NCBI GenBank assembly: GCA_944800085.1
Contig: CALYLO010000002.1
Coordinates: 496,001 to 560,000, forward strand
Length of the DNA: 64,000 nucleotides
Origin: Paenibacillus melissococcoides
GTDB taxonomy: Bacteria > Bacillota > Bacilli > Paenibacillales > Paenibacillaceae
Direction of reading: 5' to 3'
In this document: positions 1 through 8,361 of the stretch, piece by piece
Position numbering within the stretch: the stretch's first letter is position 1
Layout of the letters: every line of letters starts with the position of its first letter
Notes under the pieces: generated by a model
Told to the model about the DNA's origin: nothing
The model's database searches: none
The model's input: the letters and a program-made list of their open reading frames with translations, nothing else
Made by a program: the position numbers and the translations under genes

Positions 1-669
1 CAATTCTGGTGGGAATTTGAATACCCTGAACTGGGCGTACATACAGCACAAGATCTAGTCATCCCTACAGGGAAAAACGTGGCGGTTGAGTTGCGGACGG
101 CCGACGTCCTTCACTCGTTCTGGGTACCTGCTCTCGCAGGGAAGATGGATACCAACCCGTCAGGCAACGTGAATAAAATGTACTTCAGCGCGAACGAGGT
201 TGGGGTATACCGGGGCAAGTGCGCCGAGTTGTGCGGACAGTCCCACGCCTTGATGGAATTCAAGGTCAAATCGGTAAGCGAGGAGACGTTCAACGCTTGG
301 GTTAATGAGATGAAGGCGGAGCCGAAGCCGTTCGAAGGCGACGCGCAAGTCGCCGAGAGCTTCAAGCAGAATTGCCTCACTTGCCACGCTATCGATAATG
401 CGCCTTCCCTCGGCCCGAATTTGAAGGGGACGGGAAGCCGCGAAGCTGTCGCCGGCATCATGCTCAACCGGGATACGATTGACGAGCCGATTGAGCAGCA
501 AGTGGTGGAAGATCATTTGCGCCAGTGGATTCTGAATCCGCAGAAGGTGAAACCAGGGAATACGATGCCTAAATTCGAGGGCGTATTGTCAGAGAAAGAG
601 CTGGACAGCATTGTGAAATATCTGGCGGAATACAAACTTGATTCTCTGAAAGAAATCAATAAGCAATAG
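1..669 (+). CDS. ctaC: Cytochrome c oxidase subunit II, caa3 type (5' partial)
   Basis: Subunit II of the aa3/caa3 terminal oxidase; it accepts electrons from cytochrome c at the CuA centre on the outer membrane face. The frame is open from base 1, so only the C-terminal 222 residues are present; the signal sequence and membrane helices lie outside the window. The CuA motif is visible as Cys74-x3-Cys78-x3-His82 of the fragment, followed by a fused cytochrome c domain with CxxCH at residues 125-129 and a likely Met ligand at 189 (GNTMP). The fused haem domain is what defines the caa3 form. The next gene, subunit I, starts 29 bases downstream, so this is the first visible gene of an oxidase operon. 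Confidence 0.96.
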   Translation, partial: QFWWEFEYPELGVHTAQDLVIPTGKNVAVELRTADVLHSFWVPALAGKMDTNPSGNVNKMYFSANEVGVYRGKCAELCGQSHALMEFKVKSVSEETFNAWVNEMKAEPKPFEGDAQVAESFKQNCLTCHAIDNAPSLGPNLKGTGSREAVAGIMLNRDTIDEPIEQQVVEDHLRQWILNPQKVKPGNTMPKFEGVLSEKELDSIVKYLAEYKLDSLKEINKQ

Positions 670-698
670 AAAAGCATCTTCTAGGGGAGGTAACGACC

Positions 699-2582
699 TT
701 GGCTCACACGGTGAAGCGTCATCGCGGCTTAATGGATTGGCTGACGACGGTCGACCATAAGAAGATAGGTATTCTTTACCTTATTGCCGGAGGCTTCTTC
801 TTCGGTATCGGCGGTATTGAGGCCATCTTGATACGTATACAGTTGATCAAACCGAATTTCGAATTCGTGGATGCGCAGACATTCAACGAATTGATTACGA
901 TGCATGGAACGACCATGATCTTCCTTGGCGCCATGCCACTGATATTCGCTCTAATGAATGCGATTGTTCCGCTGCAAATCGGGGCGCGCGACGTCGCGTT
1001 CCCGTTCCTGAACGCGCTCGGCTTCTGGACATTCTTCTTCGGAGGAGTGCTTCTGAATCTAAGCTGGCTGCTGGGCGGAGTGCCTGATGCAGGCTGGACT
1101 TCCTACGTCCCATTGTCCAGCACCGATTACAGCCCTCACCACGGGGTCGACTTCTATGTTCTCGGGCTGCAGATTTCCGGTCTCGGAACGCTGATCGGCG
1201 GGATTAACTTCCTGGCTACAATTATTAACATGCGCGCGCCGGGCATGTCATTCATGCGGATGCCGATGTTCACCTGGACGGCGTTCATTACGTCCGCGCT
1301 CATTTTGTTCGCTTTCCCTGCCGTTACGGTAGGTCTCGTATTGCTCATGTTCGACCGTCTCTTCGGAGGGAACTTTTTCTATACGCCGAATGGCGGGAAC
1401 GTCGTTCTATGGCAGCATATTTTCTGGCTGTTCGGTCACCCTGAAGTATATATTCTGATTCTTCCGGCGTTCGGTATTATCTCGGATGTCGTCAGCACAT
1501 TCTCGCGCAAGCGTCTGTTCGGGTACAGCTCGATGGTTTTCGCGACCGTGCTTATCGGATTCCTGGGCTTCATGGTCTGGGCGCACCATATGTTCACGGT
1601 TGGCCTGGGACCGGTTGCGAACGCGCTCTTCTCGGTCGCGACGATGCTGATTGCCGTTCCGACGGGGATCAAAATATTTAACTGGGTATTTACGTTATGG
1701 GGCGGTTCGATTAAATTTACCACCGCCAATCTATTTGCAGTTGGCTTTATCCCTACGTTCGTTATGGGGGGCGTAACCGGGGTCATGCTGGCCGCGGCGC
1801 CGGCAGACTTTCAGTTCCACGACACCTACTTCGTCGTAGCCCACTTCCACTATACGATTGTAGGCGGATTGATTCTTGGCCTCTTCGCGGGCTTCCATTA
1901 CTGGTGGCCGAAGATGTTCGGACGGATGCTGAACGAGAAAATAGGCAAGGCCACGTTCTGGATGTTCTGGATTGGCTTCCAACTGACGTTCTTTGTTCAG
2001 CACTTCCTCGGTTTGATCGGGATGCAGCGCCGCATCTTTACGTATTTGCCGAACCAGGGCTTCGATGCGATGAACCTTATCAGTACGATCGGGGCGCTGA
2101 TGATGGGGGTTGGGGTATTGCTTTTCCTGGCCAACGTTATTCTCGCCGCTCGCCAGAAGCAGGTCGTGGGCAACGATCCTTGGGAAGACGGACGTACGCT
2201 GGAGTGGACGATTCCTTCTCCGCCGCCGGAGTATAACTTCAAGCAGACTCCGCTTGTGCGCGGATATGACGCTTGGTGGAAAGAAAAGATGGAAGGCCGT
2301 ACGGAGATGACGCCGGCCGAACCGGTTGGAGCGATCCATATGCCTTCACCTTCCATCCTGCCGTTCATGATGTCCGTCGGCCTGTTCATCGCCGGCTTCG
2401 GATTCATGTTCGCCAAGGACGATTTCAAAAATGGGGCATTGAATTTCCTGTTCAACAACCATCTCATTGCGATTCTTGGATTGGTGATTACGTTCGCCTG
2501 CATGGTCATTCGTTCGGTCAAAGACGATCACGGCTATCATATTGAACCGGAAGAGTTGGAGCAAAAGGGGGTAAAAGCATGA
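699..2582 (+). CDS. ctaD: Cytochrome c oxidase subunit I
   Basis: Catalytic subunit of the proton-pumping oxidase, holding haem a, haem a3 and CuB in the membrane. The 627-residue length fits the Bacillus-type CtaD with its extended C-terminus. Metal and haem ligands are visible: His69 (MHGTT), His247 and Tyr251 in HPEVY (the His-Tyr cross-link pair), His296-His297, and His382/His384 in AHFHY. The start is TTG, set by GGGGAGG about 8 bases upstream; no ATG or GTG is as well placed. The stop overlaps the subunit III start by four bases (ATGA), indicating translational coupling. Confidence 0.97.
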   Translation: MAHTVKRHRGLMDWLTTVDHKKIGILYLIAGGFFFGIGGIEAILIRIQLIKPNFEFVDAQTFNELITMHGTTMIFLGAMPLIFALMNAIVPLQIGARDVAFPFLNALGFWTFFFGGVLLNLSWLLGGVPDAGWTSYVPLSSTDYSPHHGVDFYVLGLQISGLGTLIGGINFLATIINMRAPGMSFMRMPMFTWTAFITSALILFAFPAVTVGLVLLMFDRLFGGNFFYTPNGGNVVLWQHIFWLFGHPEVYILILPAFGIISDVVSTFSRKRLFGYSSMVFATVLIGFLGFMVWAHHMFTVGLGPVANALFSVATMLIAVPTGIKIFNWVFTLWGGSIKFTTANLFAVGFIPTFVMGGVTGVMLAAAPADFQFHDTYFVVAHFHYTIVGGLILGLFAGFHYWWPKMFGRMLNEKIGKATFWMFWIGFQLTFFVQHFLGLIGMQRRIFTYLPNQGFDAMNLISTIGALMMGVGVLLFLANVILAARQKQVVGNDPWEDGRTLEWTIPSPPPEYNFKQTPLVRGYDAWWKEKMEGRTEMTPAEPVGAIHMPSPSILPFMMSVGLFIAGFGFMFAKDDFKNGALNFLFNNHLIAILGLVITFACMVIRSVKDDHGYHIEPEELEQKGVKA

Positions 2583-3199
2583 GCGCACCTGCACACCACG
2601 CTGACGGCCAATGGCCTCACGAACCGGAAAAAGCGACGTTAGACGGCCGCAATAAAGTGATTGGCTTCTGGCTTTTCCTTGGCGGCGAAGCGGTGTTGTT
2701 CGGCACGCTGTTCGCGACGTTCCTGGCGCTCCGCGATCAGATAGGCGACGGACCGGCGGCCAGCGAGCTGTTCCAGCTTCCGATGATTGCGGCGGCAACG
2801 GCCATCCTCCTGGTGAGTTCCTTGACGAGCGTGTTCGCGGTTCAAGCGTTGCACCGCAAAGACATCAAGTCTTTGATTACGTGGCTCATCGTTACTGTTG
2901 TTCTCGGCTTCTGCTTCCTCGGATTGGAGATTTACGAGTTCGTCGAGTACGTCCATGAAGGCCATACGTTCACGACAAGCGCCTTCAGCACATCGTTCTA
3001 TACGCTAGTCGGGTTCCACGGCGCGCACGTTGCCTTCGGCGTCGTCTGGATTACCATCCTGATTGGCCAGCTCTTCAAGAAAGGGCTCAACCTGGTTACG
3101 GCGCCTAAAGTGTACGTGTCGGCGATTTACTGGCACTTCATCGATGTCGTATGGGTATTCATCTTTACGGTTGTCTACTTGATGGGAAAGGTGGGGTAA
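2579..3199 (+). CDS. ctaE: Cytochrome c oxidase subunit III
   Basis: Membrane subunit III of the aa3/caa3 oxidase, 206 residues, with hydrophobic segments spread over its length and the family signature region FYTLVGFHGAHV followed by the C-terminal HFIDVVWVFIF segment. It helps keep the proton-uptake side of the enzyme stable. It overlaps ctaD by ATGA and is followed three bases later by subunit IV, so the four oxidase genes are tightly coupled. Confidence 0.96.
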   Translation: MSAPAHHADGQWPHEPEKATLDGRNKVIGFWLFLGGEAVLFGTLFATFLALRDQIGDGPAASELFQLPMIAAATAILLVSSLTSVFAVQALHRKDIKSLITWLIVTVVLGFCFLGLEIYEFVEYVHEGHTFTTSAFSTSFYTLVGFHGAHVAFGVVWITILIGQLFKKGLNLVTAPKVYVSAIYWHFIDVVWVFIFTVVYLMGKVG

Positions 3200-3202
3200 G
3201 CG

Positions 3203-3523
3203 ATGGCAGCTCAAAACGTGGCATCCAACTCGTCGAATCGCCGTCATAAGCATGAAGGAAAGCAAAAGCATATCATTGCTTTTATCTTCTCCATCGTACT
3301 GACGCTTATCGCCTTTGTAATGGTAGCTTCCGCCGGTATCGTGAACAAAACATTCACCTATATTCTGCTTCTTGTCATGGCTGTTCTCCAGGTCATCATT
3401 CAAATGGCCTACTGGATGCATATGAAGGACAAAGGCCATATGCTGCCCATTGTCTTTATGATAGGCGGAGCTTTCGTCGCATTCCTGGCGATTATAATGG
3501 CCGTATATTGGGTCTGGTGGTAA
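3203..3523 (+). CDS. ctaF: Cytochrome c oxidase subunit IV
   Basis: Small membrane subunit of the caa3 oxidase, 106 residues. It has a charged N-terminus (RRHKHEGKQKH) and three hydrophobic stretches, including the family-typical ending with HMKDKGH followed by a final helix. It follows subunit III with a three-base gap. A Rho-independent terminator lies shortly after its stop, so transcription may partly end before ctaG. Confidence 0.92.
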   Translation: MAAQNVASNSSNRRHKHEGKQKHIIAFIFSIVLTLIAFVMVASAGIVNKTFTYILLLVMAVLQVIIQMAYWMHMKDKGHMLPIVFMIGGAFVAFLAIIMAVYWVWW

Positions 3524-3541
3524 GCCGAATCGGATATTTAG

Positions 3542-3574
3542 AAAGAGGGGACGCACAGCCGTCGCCTCTTTTTC
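3542..3574 (+). terminator. Rho-independent terminator after ctaF
   Basis: An inverted repeat, AAAGAGGGGACG with CGTCGCCTCTTT around a 6-base loop (one internal mismatch), runs into TTTTT. It lies between the oxidase structural genes and ctaG, which points to attenuation rather than a hard operon end, because ctaG has no obvious own promoter here. Confidence 0.75.
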
Positions 3575-3633
3575 CGTAATAGAGCAAAATGTGGCGAAAT
3601 GATGGCATCCGCAAGAGAAGGAGATGAACGAGA

Positions 3634-4539
3634 TTGTTTGAATTAACGAAATACTTTAGCCCGTATGATGTATGGAGTCCGTTGTTTCTTGTCTCTTCGG
3701 TGCTTGTTATCATTCTCTATTTGGGAATCACGGGTCCGTATAGACGAGTGTTCGCCCAGGTTGATCCCGTGCCTGTATCCAAGAAGTTCATGTTCATCAT
3801 CGGCGTGCTGCTGTTATATCTGGCCCAATGGGGGCCGCTGAACATCATGAGCCATATGATGCTGACGTTCCATATGCTGATGATGGCTATCACGTACATT
3901 ATTGTCCCGCCATTGATTCTATTAGGCATCCCGGCCTGGCTGTGGAAATATTTGCTCGATCGCAAGCCGCTCCGGCGGCTGAAAGGGTTCATGCATCCGA
4001 TCCTCATGGCCCTGCTGTTCAATGCTTTATTCTCGTTCTACCATGTGCCTGCGATTCATGATTATGTGATGACGCATTACACGGTTCATGTCGTCTATTA
4101 TATTGTTCTGTTCATCGCATCCATGATCATGTGGTGGCCGATTGTCGTGCCGGTCCCGGAGTGGGTTATGCTGGCGGATGTCAAGAAGATGGGTTATATC
4201 TTCTTGAACGGCGTCCTGATTACGCCGGCGTGCGCGCTCATTATTTTTGCAGGCGAGCCGTTGTACGCGACTTATGTGGACAAGGAAACGTGGATTCAAG
4301 CGATGGGCTACTGTCTAACCGGCGATCCGAGCAAGCTGCTGGCCGCTTTTGACGGCCCTGAATTCTTCAACTGGTTCTCGCCGGAGGAGGATCAGCAGCT
4401 CGGGGGCATCGTGATGAAGCTGGTGCAAGAGATTATGTTCGGCTGCATTCTCTATTATGTCTTCATTCATTGGTACCGGAGAGAAAGCAAAGAGGATGAC
4501 GATATTGTGGACACTCTTCCAGAAGGGCAGCTCCATTGA
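3634..4539 (+). CDS. ctaG: Cytochrome c oxidase assembly factor CtaG
   Basis: Polytopic membrane protein of the Bacillus CtaG (caa3_CtaG) family, needed for assembly or activity of the caa3 oxidase; it is unrelated in sequence to the Cox11 copper chaperone. At 301 residues it has about seven hydrophobic segments and conserved His residues in membrane loops (SHMMLTFHMLMM, FYHVPAIHDYVMTHYTVH). The start is TTG, preceded by GAGAAGGAG. The position after ctaCDEF matches the order in Bacillus. Confidence 0.92.
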   Translation: MFELTKYFSPYDVWSPLFLVSSVLVIILYLGITGPYRRVFAQVDPVPVSKKFMFIIGVLLLYLAQWGPLNIMSHMMLTFHMLMMAITYIIVPPLILLGIPAWLWKYLLDRKPLRRLKGFMHPILMALLFNALFSFYHVPAIHDYVMTHYTVHVVYYIVLFIASMIMWWPIVVPVPEWVMLADVKKMGYIFLNGVLITPACALIIFAGEPLYATYVDKETWIQAMGYCLTGDPSKLLAAFDGPEFFNWFSPEEDQQLGGIVMKLVQEIMFGCILYYVFIHWYRRESKEDDDIVDTLPEGQLH

Positions 4540-4597
4540 TAGAATTGGTTTATAATGAAAGGCAAGTCTGAGTTGAGGTAGAGGAGGCATACCATTC

Positions 4598-5059
4598 GTG
4601 GATTTGTATAATATTATGCCTGCGGTAAGCACGACATTTATCGTCATTAGCGCGGTTCTGGTCGCGATCGGCTGGGCGCTTATCATCAAGGGCAAGCGCG
4701 AGGCGCACAAGAAGACGATGATCGCGGCAGCCGCAGCCGCCCTTCTGTTCTTTATCATTTACGTGTCACGGACCATATTTGTCGGCAATACCTCCTGGGG
4801 CGGCCCTGAAGGATTGAAGACGATCTATCTCATCTTCCTGCTGTTCCATATTGTACTCGCTACCGTGGCGGCCGTATTCGGCATTACGACATTGATTAGC
4901 GGATTCCGCTCCAAATTTAAGCTGCATCGCAAAATCGGAAAAATCACCTCGATCATCTGGTTCATTACAGCCATCACCGGCGTGACCGTATATGTGCTTC
5001 TTTATTTACTGTACCCTGGCGGCCACACGAAGCCGGTCATCGAAGCCATCTTCGGCTAG
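4598..5059 (+). CDS. DUF420 family membrane protein
   Basis: A 153-residue integral membrane protein of the DUF420 (YozB-like) family. Four hydrophobic segments alternate with short basic loops (KGKREAHKK, KFKLHRK), and a conserved histidine follows FHIVLATVA. DUF420 genes commonly sit beside ctaG; a role in oxidase assembly or haem/copper handling is plausible but not shown. The GTG start is preceded by AGAGGAGG. A terminator follows the stop by about 20 bases and closes the oxidase cluster. Confidence 0.85.
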   Translation: MDLYNIMPAVSTTFIVISAVLVAIGWALIIKGKREAHKKTMIAAAAAALLFFIIYVSRTIFVGNTSWGGPEGLKTIYLIFLLFHIVLATVAAVFGITTLISGFRSKFKLHRKIGKITSIIWFITAITGVTVYVLLYLLYPGGHTKPVIEAIFG

Positions 5060-5076
5060 ATACGCACTCAAGTCAA

Positions 5077-5126
5077 GGCCCTTATGCTTGCTTCCGTTGA
5101 GGGAGCCTGGCATAGGGGCGTTTTTA
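5077..5126 (+). terminator. Terminator closing the oxidase cluster
   Basis: The stem GCCCTTATGC pairs with GCATAGGGGC (one G-T pair) around a loop of about 20 bases and is followed by TTTTT. Confidence 0.7.
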
Positions 5127-5237
5127 TCGTGCTCTCTTCAGTCACGATCAAGCATCCCGGACGAAGGAAGATTCCTTGCCCCGGAATGCTTTTTTTATGG
5201 ATGTCAACCTAAAAACGCATACCGACGGAAACGAGTA

Positions 5238-5267
5238 TTGACATTAAAATGACGAAGTGAGTATACT
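5238..5267 (+). promoter_or_regulatory. SigA-type promoter of the GntR/ABC operon
   Basis: A consensus -35 TTGACA and a near-consensus -10 TATACT are separated by 18 bases. The -10 abuts the palindromic operator described next. The promoter lies about 115 bases upstream of the first gene of the operon. Confidence 0.75.
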
Positions 5268-5287
5268 GTGTATAAAGATATATACAG
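5266..5287 (+). promoter_or_regulatory. Palindromic operator, likely for the YtrA-type GntR regulator
   Basis: CTGTGTATA-N4-TATATACAG is a near-perfect dyad of two 9-base arms with one mismatch. It begins at the last bases of the -10 and covers the likely transcription start, the usual position for a repressor. The regulator encoded at 6147 in the same operon is the obvious candidate; that assignment is inference. Confidence 0.65.
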
Positions 5288-5381
5288 TGAGCACAGTGAT
5301 CATGGAGCCTGCGCCTTCAAGATGCAGGACACGAGAGATGCTGAGTCTCCATCGATGGATTCGAGAAGTGAGGGGATACCG

Positions 5382-6078
5382 GTGAATAAGCAGTTGAAGG
5401 ATGCGTGGATGCTGGTCAAGACGGACCTGATTCGCTTTAAATGGGGGGTCTTGTTCACACTGTTGTTCAGTGGTTATATGGGGGCTATTTCGACGCTGAT
5501 GCTGAATGGCTTGTTGAAACCGGATCAGGAGGGCGATACTTTAGTTCTGCGGGCGGTTTTTGATTTTGTCTACCTTATCACCTTGCCGAATTTCGGCTTC
5601 TTTTTCTCCCGGCGCAACACGCGCTATTTACAGGAGGATTCTTATACGAAATGGATGAGGAAGCTGCGCATTCTTCCGATTGATGTGGGTACGATCGCGC
5701 TATCACGCTATATGATGCTGGCGGTGGCCTTCGTTCTGAATATGACGGTGTTCTTAACCGCACAGATGATGCTCAGCGACAGTCTGCAATCGACCTTCTC
5801 GCCGCTGTCGCTCATCGCCTATGTGCTCGTTCTGACTGCATTCTCCGTCGTGGTTCAGACGGTTTACATCCAGTTTGAACTGGGCAAGCATGCCGGGGGC
5901 TACCTGCGAATTGTCTTACGTGGCCTTGTCCGGGGGAAGCATGATGATGGCCGTTATCTATATAGCCAAGCATTATCCGTGGATTAGCGGCTTGATCGCC
6001 GCAGGCGTCATTGTCCAGACATTCATTATCGGCATAGCCGCCACCCGGAATACGATTCGCAATCGGGATCTCGACTAG
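5382..6078 (+). pseudogene. Membrane protein, frameshifted first gene of the GntR/ABC operon
   Basis: A polytopic membrane protein of about 230 residues, likely a permease-like partner of the downstream ABC proteins. The GTG start at 5382 is preceded by GAGGGG. The reading frame holds membrane helices until about position 5890, where the coding continues in the +1 frame (hydrophobic segment, then a basic tail NTIRNRDLD ending at 6078), while the original frame runs into non-hydrophobic sequence and stops at 5987. Either this is a real inactivating indel or a sequencing error. The open frame extends upstream of the GTG to 5268, but that part overlaps the operator and has no ribosome site. Confidence 0.6.
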
Positions 6079-6146
6079 ACGTTCATAGCCTCTGCACGGG
6101 GAGAGTGTGACGATATCAATATGAAGAGTCAGGGGGTGGGCAGGCG

Positions 6147-6536
6147 GTGTTCATACCGATTGACATTAATGAGAACAGCTCGGAACCGTTATATGCGCAG
6201 ATTACGAATCAGCTGCGCGCGTTGATTTTGAGCGGTTATCTCGATGAAGGGATGCTGCTGCCGTCCATTCGTGAATTGTCCCATCAATTGCGGTGCAGCG
6301 TGATTACGGTTCGAAGAGTATATCAGGATCTGGAAGGGGAAGGGCTGCTGCGGACGAAGCAGGGAACGGGGACGTTCGTTGCGCCGGTCGGGATCGGCGA
6401 GCGGGAGCAGTACCGCAAGCGGGCCGTGGAAGAAGCGCTCGTGGCGGCGATCGAGGCCGCCATGCGGGTAGAAATGTCCGCGGCAGAGCTTGCGCATATG
6501 CTGGAGGACTTGATACGGCAGAAGAAGATGAAGTAA
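6147..6536 (+). CDS. GntR family transcriptional regulator, YtrA subfamily
   Basis: A 129-residue regulator with an N-terminal winged helix (SEPLYAQITNQLR, LPSIRELSHQL, VITVRRVYQDLEGEGLL, TKQGTGTFV) and only a short C-terminal dimerisation tail, the hallmark of the YtrA subfamily. Such proteins repress operons encoding ABC transporters and their own gene. The start is GTG, preceded by AGGGGGTGG. It is followed by two ABC ATPase genes and a permease, and probably binds the dyad at 5266-5287. Confidence 0.92.
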   Translation: MFIPIDINENSSEPLYAQITNQLRALILSGYLDEGMLLPSIRELSHQLRCSVITVRRVYQDLEGEGLLRTKQGTGTFVAPVGIGEREQYRKRAVEEALVAAIEAAMRVEMSAAELAHMLEDLIRQKKMK

Positions 6537-6559
6537 TTCGTCAATAGGGAGGAAATGTG

Positions 6560-7459
6560 ATGAATACCGAACCGGTCATCGTCTTGAAGGATGTGATGAA
6601 GCGGAGGGAACGCCTGCAAATCGGACCGCTGAACATACAGATTCCCCAAGGCTGCGTCACCGCGATTGTGGGAACGAACGGGGCCGGGAAGACGACGCTG
6701 ATGGGGATGTGCATGGGCTTCATTAAGCCGGACAGCGGCAGTATCTCGCTCTTCCAGGAGACGTATCGACCGGAGCTGGACACGTCTGTCAAGGCGCGCA
6801 TCGGTTATGTGGCGGAGAGCCCCAATTCGGAGGAGGATGATCTTACCGCGGAAGCGGCAGCAGCCTTCTCCGCCTACTGGTATGAGCGATGGGATTGGAA
6901 GTTGTATCATCATCTGATGGCCCGGTACGACATCCCCCCGAAGACGAAGCTCAGGAAGCTGTCCAAAGGGATGCGCCGCAAGCTCGATCTTATCCTGGGC
7001 ATCTGCCCGCAGCCGGACCTCCTGCTGCTGGATGAGCCATCTTCCGGCTTCGATCCGATTTCATGGCGGATGATGATCGACGATTTGAATTCGTATTTGG
7101 AAGAAGGCCATCGTTCCATTGTCATTGCGACGCATATTATCGAGGAAGTGAAGCGGCTGGCTGATTATGTTCTGTTCCTGCATAAGGGGCAGGTGCTGCT
7201 CATTATCGAGAAGGATGCGCTGTTCGATGCCTGGAAGGAATTCTGGGTAGAAGGGGAGGCCGAGGATTATGCCGGCGTTCCGGGCGTAGTCAAGGCGATC
7301 CAGGAACGGCACGGGGTACGGCTGATTGCCAGCCAGGCGGATCGGGCAGATGCGTTCCTGGCGGAGAACGGCATGATTCCGATGCAGACGGCCGGCATTG
7401 AGCTGGATGATATTCTGGCGTATTTAATTGAGTTGAATCAGGGGGTTCGAGGCGAATGA
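6560..7459 (+). CDS. ABC transporter ATP-binding protein
   Basis: Nucleotide-binding subunit of an ABC exporter, 299 residues. Walker A is GTNGAGKTT (38-46), the signature is LSKGMRRK, Walker B is LLLLDEPSSGFD, and the H-loop is ATHIIEEV. The C-terminal 80 residues form the extra domain seen in NatA/YtrB-type exporters. ATG at 6560 fits GGGAGG (6547-6552) better than the GTG three bases earlier. The stop overlaps the next start by four bases (ATGA). YtrBCDEF-like function in cell-envelope stress is possible by analogy only. Confidence 0.9.
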   Translation: MNTEPVIVLKDVMKRRERLQIGPLNIQIPQGCVTAIVGTNGAGKTTLMGMCMGFIKPDSGSISLFQETYRPELDTSVKARIGYVAESPNSEEDDLTAEAAAAFSAYWYERWDWKLYHHLMARYDIPPKTKLRKLSKGMRRKLDLILGICPQPDLLLLDEPSSGFDPISWRMMIDDLNSYLEEGHRSIVIATHIIEEVKRLADYVLFLHKGQVLLIIEKDALFDAWKEFWVEGEAEDYAGVPGVVKAIQERHGVRLIASQADRADAFLAENGMIPMQTAGIELDDILAYLIELNQGVRGE

Positions 7460-8361
7460 AGCCATTGGAGTTGAAGCAAGTCGTGAAGCAGTATGCGGAC
7501 AAGACAGCCGTCAACGGCTTGAGTCTGGACGTGGAAGAGGGGGAAATTTACGGTCTGCTCGGGGCGAACGGCGCGGGGAAAACAACGACGATGCGCATGG
7601 TGCTTGGCCTTATTTACCCGGATGGAGGAGAGATCCGCTATAACGGCCAGCCGTTCCATACGGAGCTGCAGCGGACACTGGGGTACCTGCCGGAAGAGCG
7701 GGGCATGTATCCGAAAATTCGGGTAAGCGATCAGGTGACCTACTTGGCGCAATTGCGCGGAATGCCGCGCAAGGAAGCGGACCGGAACCTTAAATATTGG
7801 CTGGAACGCTTCAATGTGCCGGAGAACTATAACAAGAAAATTGAGGAGCTGTCCAAAGGGAATCAGCAAAAGATCGGGTTCATCGCGGCCATCGTGCATA
7901 AGCCGAAGCTGCTCATTCTCGATGAGGCGTTCAGCGGGCTGGATCCGGTCAATGTCGAGCTGCTGAAGGAGACCGTCAAGGAGCTTCGCGACCAAGGCAC
8001 GAGCATTCTGTTCTCGACCCACCGAATGGAGCATGTCGAGGAGCTGTGCCGCAATGTGACGATTTTGCAGAAGGGCAACGCGGTCGTTCAAGGCTCGCTG
8101 CGGGAGCTGAAGTCCCGTTACCCGCGGGAGCAGGTGCTGCTTCGGACCGCCGGGGAAGTGGAAGGGCTGGCCTTGATTCCGGGGGTAGCCGACGTGAACC
8201 GGACGGAGGAAGGATACCGCATTCGGATCAGCGACGAGGCTGCGGCACAGGAAATTTTGCAGAAAGCGCTCGCCCAAGGTCCGATTCAGCACTTCGAAGT
8301 GAAGGAGCCGACCTTGAATGAAATCTTCATCAAGGCGGTAGGAGGTGATTCGAATGAATAA
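7456..8361 (+). CDS. ABC transporter ATP-binding protein, NatA-like
   Basis: A second ATPase, 301 residues, with Walker A GANGAGKTT (36-44), signature LSKGNQQK, Walker B LLILDEAFSGLD and H-loop STHRMEHVE. Ala instead of Pro after the Walker B Glu and the C-terminal extension ending NEIFIKAVG are typical of the NatA/YhaQ group of Na+ or drug exporters. It overlaps its neighbours on both sides, so one transcript and coupled translation are likely. The permease that follows is its most probable partner. Confidence 0.9.
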   Translation: MKPLELKQVVKQYADKTAVNGLSLDVEEGEIYGLLGANGAGKTTTMRMVLGLIYPDGGEIRYNGQPFHTELQRTLGYLPEERGMYPKIRVSDQVTYLAQLRGMPRKEADRNLKYWLERFNVPENYNKKIEELSKGNQQKIGFIAAIVHKPKLLILDEAFSGLDPVNVELLKETVKELRDQGTSILFSTHRMEHVEELCRNVTILQKGNAVVQGSLRELKSRYPREQVLLRTAGEVEGLALIPGVADVNRTEEGYRIRISDEAAAQEILQKALAQGPIQHFEVKEPTLNEIFIKAVGGDSNE

